Origin: Gallionella sp.
GTDB taxonomy: Bacteria > Pseudomonadota > Gammaproteobacteria > Burkholderiales > Gallionellaceae
Reading direction: 5' to 3'
Assembly (NCBI GenBank): GCA_030681375.1
Contig: JAUXWM010000062.1
Span: forward strand, 1 to 64,000
Length of the DNA: 64,000 bases
Shown: positions 21,058-29,865 of the stretch, in pieces
How positions within the stretch are numbered: the first letter of the stretch is position 1
Layout: every line of letters starts with the position of its first letter
The notes under the pieces: generated by a model
Told to the model about the DNA's origin: nothing
The model's input: the letters and a program-made list of their open reading frames with translations, nothing else
The model's database searches: none
Made by a program: the position numbers and the translations under genes

Positions 21058-23180
21058 TACTGCCCGAACGCGCCGAAATACCACAACCCTGCCAGTGTGC
21101 AGATCAGCAATGCGATCGCCGCGTAGTACGGCCACACTGGTTTTTTGTCGGCGAACGGATCGTACAGAGATCGTTTCGCACCTTCAGGCAAGTCGGCCAG
21201 ACTGGTCAGCGAAGTACCGAAAGGGATATTGATGCGCGCCCGGGCGTTGATCGCCCAGCCGTTGGCATCCAGTATCGGCGCAAGACTGCGCTTCTTCAGT
21301 TTAAACCAGGCCAGCGCGATGGACGGGCCGGAGATCAGCATCAACAGCCCGATCATCGCCAGCGGTATCTGCCAGAATTTCAGGCTGATCAAACCACTCA
21401 CGACCGAAGCCAGGATGCCGCCGATCGCACCGATCGCCAGACCGATTGCGGCAAAAATACCAGCAAACTTGCCGACATCGAAAGGCTTTGGCGGCTCGGC
21501 CGGAGGCGTCACGGCAGACTTGCCACCCTGCTCCACCGCCTTGAGCATACTGTCTTCTGCGGCATTCGCTTTCGAGGCAGCCAACTTCTGCAATCCCTCG
21601 CTAATCATCTTGACCAGCTTTTTGTAAGGCATCCAGAACGCCTGACGGATACTGATGGGGTTATCGATGATGCGCACAATATTAGCATCCCAGTCGAGAC
21701 CGTTACGGTCATAGAACACACCGTTACGCCCAACCAGCAGATAGTCCGAATCACCGGAGGTAAACGCGGCGGCGATATTCATCTTTTCCTTGCCGCGCAC
21801 GCATTCGCAATACACCAGACATACGCCGCTAGATATCGCAAAAGCGGCGTGCTTGGCGATTTCTTCGACTTTAACGACCAGATCGCAGCTACGTCCGTCC
21901 AGATACAGCGTACCCACCTGAAAGATTGCTTTTTCGCGGCCCGTATAGAAATTGCGGAACGATACGAAATTATTGACCAGTTTGTACAGATCGCGGTTGT
22001 AGTGCAGCAATCTGTCCACCGCATGAATCGCCTTGACCTCAGCCTCGACCATCTTGTCCTGCGCGATCAGCGCCGCGATATCTGCCTGATGTTCAGACGC
22101 CAGTATTTCACGCAGCTGTGCGATGCCGAGTTGCTCCACGCCCGTCGCCGGTTTAGCGGCCTGCCATGCATCGAAGGCGGCGAATTTTTCGCACAGTGCA
22201 ACCCATTCCGAAGCGCTCAGCGTATCCTTTGCACCCAGCAGCGGCACAATTACCTGTTCGCGCAAGCTATCCAGCTTAGCCTGCCAGGCCGGATTGATCC
22301 CACAAACGAGCGGCAGCGACTTATTCGCCTCCACCGTCGCCAGCGGGAAATTCGCCACATCCGGACTCTGCGCCGAAAGGCATTGCGCGGCAAGTTGCTG
22401 ATAATCTTCAGCCGAACGGCTCAATGGCAATGCGGCGCGCAGATCATAAGCGGCCAGCTGGCAACGCGTGAAATAGTCGCTTACCTTCTCCGCTACCGCA
22501 TGGAATACCGCAGCAGCCGCAGCCGTCTCACCTCCCATAAACAGGGCCGCCTCATCCTGCTCTCCCTTTGCATACCAATCTACGTAAGCGTTGGTCTCAG
22601 CGAAGAACTTTTCCGCAATTTCTTCGTTAATGCCGGCTTCCCCGCTCATATCCAGCTGCGAACCACTGCACTGGATTATCAGCTCGATCAGCCCGCTCAA
22701 GTCGGCATCTGCAACCTGCTTCGCGCTTATCACACCGTCGCCGTTGAATTCCTGATTCGCCACAAACTTCTCGATGTCGGCCATATCCGACAGCGTAATC
22801 ACGCCCGCATCCGACTTACCCAGACTCTTGAGAATATGCGATGCGGAGGCATGCAGTTGTCTGCCCTCTTCACTGCTGTCATCGATCGCATCCAGCGCCA
22901 GACTATCCCCGCCCTGGATCAGCAAATCGGGATGCTTCAACAAACCGCCCGCCCAGGCGATGGCCGCCAGCACCTCATTGGCACGCACATGCGCATCCTT
23001 ATCGCTGTCTATCATATCCAGCGTGCGGGTGTCGAATTCGATACCGCGCGTCGGACAGCTCAGTGCGACCCACAGCTTCTGATTCAGATCCTTGAGCGCG
23101 AGCAAATCCGCACCGGTATCAAGCTGCACCTGATCGAAGCCACCCGCCCTGAAGAAATTCCATTTATGTGATGTCGTCAT
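21057..23180 (-). CDS. EF-hand membrane protein of unknown function
   Basis: 707 residues. Two EF-hand-like loops: DSDKDAHVRANE (58-69) and FNGDGVISAKQ (about 147-157). The long middle is soluble and helical. The C-terminal 150 residues contain three membrane helices (about 578-600, 613-635 and 690-705). I have seen the general type in proteobacteria but know no function; calcium binding is inferred. It heads the operon with the glycosylase, uvrC and pgsA. A long antisense frame exists over it but has no support. Confidence 0.7.
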   Translation of the reverse strand: MTTSHKWNFFRAGGFDQVQLDTGADLLALKDLNQKLWVALSCPTRGIEFDTRTLDMIDSDKDAHVRANEVLAAIAWAGGLLKHPDLLIQGGDSLALDAIDDSSEEGRQLHASASHILKSLGKSDAGVITLSDMADIEKFVANQEFNGDGVISAKQVADADLSGLIELIIQCSGSQLDMSGEAGINEEIAEKFFAETNAYVDWYAKGEQDEAALFMGGETAAAAAVFHAVAEKVSDYFTRCQLAAYDLRAALPLSRSAEDYQQLAAQCLSAQSPDVANFPLATVEANKSLPLVCGINPAWQAKLDSLREQVIVPLLGAKDTLSASEWVALCEKFAAFDAWQAAKPATGVEQLGIAQLREILASEHQADIAALIAQDKMVEAEVKAIHAVDRLLHYNRDLYKLVNNFVSFRNFYTGREKAIFQVGTLYLDGRSCDLVVKVEEIAKHAAFAISSGVCLVYCECVRGKEKMNIAAAFTSGDSDYLLVGRNGVFYDRNGLDWDANIVRIIDNPISIRQAFWMPYKKLVKMISEGLQKLAASKANAAEDSMLKAVEQGGKSAVTPPAEPPKPFDVGKFAGIFAAIGLAIGAIGGILASVVSGLISLKFWQIPLAMIGLLMLISGPSIALAWFKLKKRSLAPILDANGWAINARARINIPFGTSLTSLADLPEGAKRSLYDPFADKKPVWPYYAAIALLICTLAGLWYFGAFGQ

Positions 23181-23231
23181 CGTTTTGCTCGCTTTAATTA
23201 TTAAAACCGGATTGAGTGTACAAGTTCATGG

Positions 23232-24077
23232 TTAATTTTCCTGATATTCCAGCGTAAACCCGGCCTTTGCGTCTTGCCCCAGATGCGCGACCAGATACGG
23301 CATGACCTGCTGCAATACAGCATGCAGATTCCACGGCGGATTGAGCACGAACATGCCACTGCCGTGCATACCGAACCCCTCTTCGCTGAGTCCTTGCACA
23401 CTGAGCGCGACATGCAGCCAGCTTTTCACCGGTAATTGTTTGAGCTGTTCCGGCAACTGACGCGCCTCACTGCGCTGTAACTGCGGATACCATACCGCGT
23501 AAACACCGCTGGCAAAACGCTTCAAGCCCTCGCGCAATGCCGTTATCACGCGCTGGTAATCCTGTTTATCTTCATAAGGGGGATCGATCAGCACCAGGGC
23601 GCGGCGCGGCGGGGGTGGCAGCAAGGCTTTGAGCGCACCGAAACCATCGGCGGTCTGCATCAGAACCTGTGTTCCGTATCCGGCAAAATTTTCATGCAGG
23701 ATTTCGCTGTCGGTCGGGTGCAACTCGAACAGACGCATCTTGTCACCATCCCGCAACAGCTCGGATGCCACCAGTGGCGATCCGGGATACAGCGTCATCT
23801 GCCCGTCCGGGTTAATGCGCTTCACCAGCGCCACATAGTCGGCCAGGGGTTCAGGTAAATCCTCGCGTTCCCACAAGCGCGCAATACCGCTTTCATACTC
23901 CGCATTCTGCGTGGCATAGCCGCTGTCCAGCGCATAACAACCCGCACCGGCATGGGTGTCTATATACCAGAACGGTTTATCTTTTTGCGCCAGATAGCGC
24001 AGCAATTGAACCTCGATGAAGTGTTTCAGCACATCGGCATGATTGCCGGCGTGAAAGGCATGGCGGTAACTCAGCAT
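23232..24077 (-). CDS. rlmJ: 23S rRNA (adenine-2030 N6)-methyltransferase
   Basis: 281 residues from MLSYRHAFHAGNHADVLKH, the family's characteristic N-terminus. AdoMet-binding (YIDTHAGAGCYAL) and catalytic D-P-P-Y (VLIDPPYEDK) motifs are both present. RlmJ methylates A2030 of 23S rRNA. A 14-codon upstream extension to 24119 is not family-like. Monocistronic; neighbours unrelated. The next 170 bp to the right hold no gene. Confidence 0.93.
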   Translation of the reverse strand: MLSYRHAFHAGNHADVLKHFIEVQLLRYLAQKDKPFWYIDTHAGAGCYALDSGYATQNAEYESGIARLWEREDLPEPLADYVALVKRINPDGQMTLYPGSPLVASELLRDGDKMRLFELHPTDSEILHENFAGYGTQVLMQTADGFGALKALLPPPPRRALVLIDPPYEDKQDYQRVITALREGLKRFASGVYAVWYPQLQRSEARQLPEQLKQLPVKSWLHVALSVQGLSEEGFGMHGSGMFVLNPPWNLHAVLQQVMPYLVAHLGQDAKAGFTLEYQEN

Positions 24078-24253
24078 GAATTTGAAGTTTGAGCGTTGTG
24101 CAGGCCGCAATTGTGCCACGCTCGCGCCCGCTTAACAAACCGGTAAAACACTGCTTCCCGGCGCAGGGAGCAATAACGGCGACAATCTGGATTGGATAGG
24201 CTAGCGGATAGCGTTGTTAGCTGTGGATGTCAAACCGCGCAACATGTCAGGTA

Positions 24254-24466
24254 TTACTCAGCGTTGATTTTCAGATTGCCTTCCCAGCCACAAACCTCGC
24301 AGTGATAGCGCTTAATCGGGATGAGCGGGCTAATCAGGCGATCAACAACGCGACGTTTCACACGATTTACATCCGGTGCCTGACAAGCCGGACAATTACG
24401 ATTAGAGGTACGAACAGGAAACAACGAACTACTGCTTAAGCGAAAAACCTTAGTCATAACAAACAC
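24254..24466 (-). CDS. small zinc-ribbon protein
   Basis: 70 residues with two CxxC knuckles (CPACQ and CEVCG) spaced 31 residues apart, a zinc ribbon. Basic overall. The start could also be MTKVF three codons later. Standing alone between rlmJ and the ferritin-like gene; no known function. The 190 bp to its right carry no gene I can support. Confidence 0.55.
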   Translation of the reverse strand: MFVMTKVFRLSSSSLFPVRTSNRNCPACQAPDVNRVKRRVVDRLISPLIPIKRYHCEVCGWEGNLKINAE

Positions 24467-24658
24467 CCCCCGGTGAAAAATGTATGGCCAGATGTCAAAT
24501 TAATTCAACAAGCAATTGATTTAAATAAAAACATACCAACCTTGCCAAATATCATTCTACAAGAGGGTGGTAACAATTTAATATAGACCGGATGGTCTAT
24601 GTATTTCTAAATAGAGCACTACAAGAGATTGAGTATAAAGAAAAAATAGCAAAATTCG

Positions 24659-25468
24659 CTACTTTATCAGCGCCGATAATTCCGCTTCGCTGAATCCTGC
24701 AGCACGCCGGGCAGGCAAATTGAACGGGCCGCGCAGCACGGGGGCGGCATGTTCTACGGCAAGACGGGCGTAGGTCTCCAATGGCTCCAGATCGCGCTGC
24801 TCGCACAGAAATCCGTACCAGCGGTTGCCGATGGCAACATGGCCTATTTCATCACGCAGAATGACATCCAGTATCGCGACGACGGCCGTATCGCCTACCT
24901 GTGCGAACTTGGCGCGCACCGCCGGCACGGCATCCAGCCCTCTGGCCTCCATCGTTCGCGGCACCAGCGCCATGCGAGCCAGCACGTCATGCCGGGTCTT
25001 GTCGGCCATTTCCCACAAGCTGCTATGCCCGGTGAAGTCGCCATAGGCATAACCCAATTGTTGCAAATGCCCGGACAGCAAGGTGAAATGCAATGCTTCC
25101 TCGTCGGCGACCTGCAACCAGTCGGTATAGTAATCGCGCGGCATTCCGGTGAAGCGCCAGATCGCATCCAGTGCCAGATTGATCGCATTAAATTCGATAT
25201 GCACCAGCGCATGAATCAAGGCGGCACGGCCTTCGGGCGTATTCATGCCGCGGCGCTTGACTGCAAGCGGCGATACCAGCTCGGGCTTGTCCGGACGCCC
25301 CGGAATAGCTTGCGACCCGGCTAGGGCGGCAATACTGTCCAGCTGTATTTGCCCTGCCGTCCATGCTTGCGCCAGTTGGCGCACCCCTTCGGCCTTGCAA
25401 ACGGCATCCGGCTCGGCAAGCCAGAACAGCGCAGCCTGCCTTAATTCTGTTACTTGATCGTTCATCAT
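24659..25468 (-). CDS. DUF455 ferritin-like domain protein
   Basis: 269 residues. Four-helix ferritin-like fold with metal-ligand pattern: HIEFNAINLALDAIWRF, DEEALHFTLLSGHLQQLGY and RDEIGHVAIGNRWY, i.e. repeated E and ExxH. This is the DUF455 family, found widely in proteobacteria; a di-metal oxidase or hydroxylase role has been suggested for relatives but not shown. Start overlaps the rep stop (ATGA), so the two are co-translated. Confidence 0.8.
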   Translation of the reverse strand: MMNDQVTELRQAALFWLAEPDAVCKAEGVRQLAQAWTAGQIQLDSIAALAGSQAIPGRPDKPELVSPLAVKRRGMNTPEGRAALIHALVHIEFNAINLALDAIWRFTGMPRDYYTDWLQVADEEALHFTLLSGHLQQLGYAYGDFTGHSSLWEMADKTRHDVLARMALVPRTMEARGLDAVPAVRAKFAQVGDTAVVAILDVILRDEIGHVAIGNRWYGFLCEQRDLEPLETYARLAVEHAAPVLRGPFNLPARRAAGFSEAELSALIK

Positions 25469-27456
25469 TCCGCCTTATTCAGCATCGCCTTGAGTCTGGC
25501 CAGTTTATCCATGCCCTCGCCTTTCGTCACCACGGGCACGGCATCTGCATGACCACCGGCATAGATCAACTCGCTGGCGGGCATTTCTTCCAGAAAACGA
25601 CTCGCTTCACACAGCGCCCAGTCCTTGCCGCGACGACGGCGGTTGCAATAGCTGATCTGCAAGCTGCGCTCTGCGCGGGTGATGCCGACATACATCAGCC
25701 GGCGCTCTTCTTCTATGCCCTTTTCATCGCTGTCGCGAAACGGCAGGATATCTTCTTCCACGCCGATGATAAACACATGCGGGAACTCCAGCCCCTTGGC
25801 GGCATGCAGCGTGGATAGCGAGACCGCATCCGGCTCCTGATTCTTGCCTTCGAGCATATTGATCAGCGCGATGGTCTGCACCATGTCGAGCAGCGATTTT
25901 TCGTCGGCTTCTGCCTTGCGCTTGAGCCAGCCGATGAAATCATCGACATTCTTCCACTTGACTTCAGCCTGCCGTGATTCGTGCGTGTCGTACAGCCAGG
26001 TTTCGTAATTGATCGCGCGCAACAACTCATCGAGCAATTCGGCACACGGGTCAGCATCCGCCCTGTCCTCAAGTCGACTGATGAAGCGGCAAAACACCAT
26101 CAGGTCTTCATACTGGCGCGGCGGCAGCAACTGCTCCAACTGCGCTTCAAATGCAGCCTCGAACAGACTGATATGGCGCGTTCCCGCGTAGCTGCCCAGC
26201 TTCTCCAGCGTGGTATTGCCGATGCCGCGCTTGGGGCTGGTGATAGCGCGGATAAAGGCGGGATCATCGTCCGGATTGGCGATCAGACGCAGATACGCGG
26301 TGATGTCCTTAATCTCGGGTTTGTCAAAAAACGAGGTGCCGCCACTGACGGTATAGGGCACGCGCTGCGCGCGCAACTGTTCCTCAAAGGCGCGCGACAG
26401 ATAATTGCTGCGATACAGAATCGCGTAGTCTGAGAATTGAGTCTGATGCTCGAATTTGTGCGTAATCAGTTTCATTACCACGCTCTCGGCCTCGTGCTCG
26501 TCATCGCGTGCGGCATAGATGCGTATCGGATCACCGATGCCGTGATCGCTCCACAGATTCTTCTCGAACACCTTGGTATTCTGATTGATCAAATGATTCG
26601 CCACCTTGAGTATGCGCTGCGACGAACGGTAATTCTGCTCCAGCTTGATGACGCGCAGGTTGCTGTAGTCGTGACGCAAATTGTGCAGATTCTCCACGCT
26701 CGCACCCCGCCAGGCATAAATCGCCTGATCGTCGTCGCCCACGGCAGTGAACGCGGCGCGCTTGCCCGCCAGCAAACGTGTCAGCTGATACTGGCAATCG
26801 TTGGTATCCTGATATTCATCTATCAGCAAATAGCGCAGTTTCTGCTGCCAGCGCAACAGTGCTTCCGGATGCTGGTTAAACAGCACCACCGGCAAGTGTA
26901 TCAGGTCATCAAAATCCACCGCCTGGTAGGCGCGCAAGGTTTCCTGATAGCGCATATATAGACGCGCATACGCTTCCAACTCCAGGCTGTCGGCATTGAC
27001 CACCGCCTGCTCCGGCGAGATAAACGCCGCTTTCCAGTTCGACAGCTGTGTCTGTACGTCCCTGATTTCCTGCTTATCACCGGAGTTGGTCAGTTCTCCG
27101 ATAATTTTGAAGGTGTCGCTGGAATCAAATATCGAAAACTGAGGTTTGTAGCCCAGCAGCTTGGCCTCAGCGCGCATTATATTCATGCCCAGCGAGTGAA
27201 AAGTGCTGACCACCAGTCCCTTGGCATTCTTGCCCTGCAACAGCGTGCCAACGCGCTCGCGCATTTCGTTGGCGGCTTTATTGGTGAAGGTGATCGCCGC
27301 GATGTTGCGCGCCTGATAGCCGCACTCCTCGACCAGATAAGCAATCTTGTGGGTAATGACGCGCGTCTTGCCGCTACCCGCTCCCGCCAGCACCAGCAGC
27401 GGGCCGTCGAGATACATTGCCGCTTCGCGTTGTACGGGATTGAGTTTACTTAACAT
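25465..27456 (-). CDS. rep: ATP-dependent DNA helicase Rep
   Basis: 663 residues, superfamily 1A. Motifs in order: Walker A (LAGAGSGKTRVITHKIAYL), Ia (AITFTNKAANEM), II (LLIDEYQDTN), III (VGDDDQAIYAWRGA), IV (LEQNYRS), V (VSLSTLHAAKGLEFPHVF) and VI (EEERRLMYVGITRAE). VGDDDQ and length fit Rep rather than UvrD or PcrA. It moves 3' to 5' and aids replication through protein blocks (known for E. coli). Confidence 0.93.
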   Translation of the reverse strand: MLSKLNPVQREAAMYLDGPLLVLAGAGSGKTRVITHKIAYLVEECGYQARNIAAITFTNKAANEMRERVGTLLQGKNAKGLVVSTFHSLGMNIMRAEAKLLGYKPQFSIFDSSDTFKIIGELTNSGDKQEIRDVQTQLSNWKAAFISPEQAVVNADSLELEAYARLYMRYQETLRAYQAVDFDDLIHLPVVLFNQHPEALLRWQQKLRYLLIDEYQDTNDCQYQLTRLLAGKRAAFTAVGDDDQAIYAWRGASVENLHNLRHDYSNLRVIKLEQNYRSSQRILKVANHLINQNTKVFEKNLWSDHGIGDPIRIYAARDDEHEAESVVMKLITHKFEHQTQFSDYAILYRSNYLSRAFEEQLRAQRVPYTVSGGTSFFDKPEIKDITAYLRLIANPDDDPAFIRAITSPKRGIGNTTLEKLGSYAGTRHISLFEAAFEAQLEQLLPPRQYEDLMVFCRFISRLEDRADADPCAELLDELLRAINYETWLYDTHESRQAEVKWKNVDDFIGWLKRKAEADEKSLLDMVQTIALINMLEGKNQEPDAVSLSTLHAAKGLEFPHVFIIGVEEDILPFRDSDEKGIEEERRLMYVGITRAERSLQISYCNRRRRGKDWALCEASRFLEEMPASELIYAGGHADAVPVVTKGEGMDKLARLKAMLNKAE

Positions 27457-27530
27457 TGTTCGCAGTGGTTTGGAGAAATCGCCGGGGCCTCCATGATAGC
27501 AAACCGTCGAATTTGAATACCCGTCGAATG

Positions 27531-27566
27531 CAAAACGGCATCCATTTCACAATGAATGCCGTTTTG
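27531..27566. terminator. terminator hairpin after the ccm operon
   Basis: A 16-base stem, CAAAACGGCATCCATT (27531-27546) with AATGAATGCCGTTTTG (27551-27566), one G-U pair and a four-base loop. It lies 15 bp beyond the ccmI stop and upstream of rep, and would stop leftward ccm transcripts. Confidence 0.75.
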
Positions 27567-27581
27567 AACAACGGGTCAATA

Positions 27582-28841
27582 TTACTTGACGACGCTGTCT
27601 ATCGTGATATTCAGCCCCTTGCTGCCCGGCGTGACGATTCCTGCCGAACCCTCCAGATCACCCGGCTGCGCCACAGGCGCGCCTGACTTGGAGACACGCG
27701 CCAACACGACCACTTTGTCGAAACCGGAGAGTTTCATCTGTGGCTGCATCGCCATGCTGTCATCGAGCGTAAATGCCATCGGCAAGTCTTTGACCTGCTT
27801 GCGTAACGCGGCGAGCGGCATCTTCGGCCCCTCCGCCGCACGCGCCAGAATGAAGACAAAGTCATCGGGCGATGCTTTTGCCAACATTGTGGGACTCAGC
27901 GACACACGACCGGTAATTGCCATAGCCGGATTAACCGCAACCTTTTCTGGCGCATCCATTGCGGGCAGTTTCGCCAGTTTTTCCTTGCCACCTTTTTGCA
28001 TGGACAGGAATTCGCGTGCCTGATTGATGCCATCGCGTATCATCTGAACATCTGGATAATCGGGCGGCAACAGACTGAGCAGCTTTTGCCAATGCGTAAT
28101 GGTCGCGGCATAATCCCCGCGCTCCATGCCCGCCGACCCGGCCAGCGCAAGCGCCGAAGTATTTTCCGGATCCAGTGCCAGCGCCTTGTCTAGCAGTTTA
28201 GTCGGCTCACCCAGCAAGGACTGTCCGTTTCTCATTGCCATGGCATCCGCATAATTGGCCCAGATTTGTGCCTCACCCGGCACCAGCGCGACCAGTTGTT
28301 GATACGCGCGCACCGCATCATCAAAACGTTGCAACTCGGTATAGGAACGTGCCAGCGTCAGCCATCCATCCGGGTTTTCCGGCAATTTCACCATCTTGGC
28401 TTCCAGCTCCTGCAACGCAGCTTCCGAGCGTATCGAGCCAAAGCCATCGGCGACTTCGCCCTGCTGTTCGTTCGGCAGCAAAGCCTTACTATTTCCGATA
28501 GCAAGGTAGAGCAACACACTGGAAAGCGGAAGCAACACCAGCAATACCAGCGCCAAAATTCTGGCCGGATTACGCGTTACCGTTACGGGTGCATCTGTCG
28601 CTTTGACCTCATCGAGCAGGCGCACATGCAATTCATGTTTTCCCTGCTCGTAAGCATCCTGGGTCAGCAGGCTGTTTTGCATATCCGCTTCCAGTTCTGT
28701 TGACTGATCACGCAGGATTTCGAGGTTGGCGGCATCACGCAACACATCGTTGCTTCCCACCGACTTACGCCACAGCGGCCACACCACAAAAGGCAGTGCG
28801 GCTATCAACAGCACGGCAGTTAGTATCCAGAATAAGGTCAT
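27582..28841 (-). CDS. ccmI: cytochrome c biogenesis protein CcmI
   Basis: 419 residues. Two N-terminal membrane helices (1-22 and about 93-115) enclose a cytoplasmic coiled coil; the periplasmic part has TPR repeats (about 150-290: DGWLTLARSYTELQRFDDAV, IWANYADAMA) and a C-terminal beta domain. CcmI chaperones apocytochrome c to the haem lyase. Last gene of the ccm operon; start overlaps ccmH by four bases. Confidence 0.93.
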   Translation of the reverse strand: MTLFWILTAVLLIAALPFVVWPLWRKSVGSNDVLRDAANLEILRDQSTELEADMQNSLLTQDAYEQGKHELHVRLLDEVKATDAPVTVTRNPARILALVLLVLLPLSSVLLYLAIGNSKALLPNEQQGEVADGFGSIRSEAALQELEAKMVKLPENPDGWLTLARSYTELQRFDDAVRAYQQLVALVPGEAQIWANYADAMAMRNGQSLLGEPTKLLDKALALDPENTSALALAGSAGMERGDYAATITHWQKLLSLLPPDYPDVQMIRDGINQAREFLSMQKGGKEKLAKLPAMDAPEKVAVNPAMAITGRVSLSPTMLAKASPDDFVFILARAAEGPKMPLAALRKQVKDLPMAFTLDDSMAMQPQMKLSGFDKVVVLARVSKSGAPVAQPGDLEGSAGIVTPGSKGLNITIDSVVK

Positions 28842-29341
28842 GCTTGAGGGTCTTTCGCTTGATTTGATGTGACAGTCGTTTGATCCGATGCGGGATTTTC
28901 ATTCAGCAATTCTGCTGCGCGTTGTTCATCCTGTGCGGAAAGCTGCTCTTCCACCAGCAAGCCCTTACGCTTTCTCAACTGGTAAACCAATATGCCGCCC
29001 CCCACAAACAACAGGACGAACGGAGCCGACCACAACGGTATCGTTTCCTTGTCCACGGGCGGATCAAACAATACCGACTTGCCAAAACGTTCAACCAGAA
29101 TATCGAGTATTTCCTGATCGCTCGCCCCCGCAATCATCTTCTCGCGCATAATCTGACGCACGTCCTGAGCCCAGTCGGAATGCGAGTTGGATACCGGCTC
29201 GCTTTGGCAAACCAGACAACGCACTTTTTCAGCCAGATGCATCATGCGTTTTTCCATTACGGGGTCATCCGCCATATCCTTTGCCACACCGGCAAAAACG
29301 AAAGCGGGTAACAACAATGCAATCATCAGCAGGTATTTCAT
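28838..29341 (-). CDS. ccmH: cytochrome c-type biogenesis thioredoxin-like CcmH
   Basis: 167 residues. Signal peptide (1-18), then RCLVCQ with Cys42 and Cys45, the redox pair that keeps the apocytochrome CXXCH reduced, a three-helix bundle, and a membrane helix at about 103-123. This corresponds to the N-terminal half of E. coli CcmH; the TPR half is encoded separately by ccmI. ATGA overlaps on both sides. Confidence 0.93.
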   Translation of the reverse strand: MKYLLMIALLLPAFVFAGVAKDMADDPVMEKRMMHLAEKVRCLVCQSEPVSNSHSDWAQDVRQIMREKMIAGASDQEILDILVERFGKSVLFDPPVDKETIPLWSAPFVLLFVGGGILVYQLRKRKGLLVEEQLSAQDEQRAAELLNENPASDQTTVTSNQAKDPQA

Positions 29342-29865
29342 TGGGCTTGCAACTCCGCGACGAGTGGAAGAATTGTTTCCTGTAAATTTTTGGTGTTCAG
29401 TGCGCCTATCAATTTATATTTGATGGTGCCCTGTTTGTCGATGACATACGTTTCAGGAACGCCATACACACCGTAATCGAAGCCCACCTTGCCATCGGCA
29501 TCCGCGATGACCAGCGTGTAAGGATCACCCGATTTACGCAGTGTAGCGATGCCATCATCCGTCTTGTCCTTGTAGTCCAGACCAACAATCGGCACGATAT
29601 TTTTCCGTGACAAGTCCATCAGCAACGGATGTTCGTCCTTGCAGGCGCCACACCATGAGGCCCACACATTCAGCAACCACACCTGCCCCTCCATCTGTTG
29701 CGGCGAAAATTGCTTGTTCGCGTCATGCAGCAACGGCAACACGAAGGCAGGCGCAGCCTTGCCTACCAGCGGCGAAGGCACTGTGCGCGTGTCACGCCCC
29801 AGCCCCATATACAGAAAAGCGGCCAATACCAGAAAAATCACCAGCGGAAGTATGAAACGCATCAT
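29338..29865 (-). CDS. ccmG: thiol:disulfide interchange protein CcmG/DsbE
   Basis: 175 residues. N-terminal membrane anchor (4-22), thioredoxin fold with WASWCGACKDEHP (Cys72, Cys75) and the cis-proline region GVYGVPETYVID. Periplasm-facing reductant for the apocytochrome/CcmH relay. Overlaps ccmF and ccmH by four bases each. Confidence 0.95.
   Translation of the reverse strand: MMRFILPLVIFLVLAAFLYMGLGRDTRTVPSPLVGKAAPAFVLPLLHDANKQFSPQQMEGQVWLLNVWASWCGACKDEHPLLMDLSRKNIVPIVGLDYKDKTDDGIATLRKSGDPYTLVIADADGKVGFDYGVYGVPETYVIDKQGTIKYKLIGALNTKNLQETILPLVAELQAQ

Noticed and set aside
21012..23171. 719-codon rightward frame antisense to the EF-hand protein
   Set aside because: Arginine- and glutamine-rich composition, no domain, exactly opposite a gene with EF-hands and membrane helices coupled to its operon.
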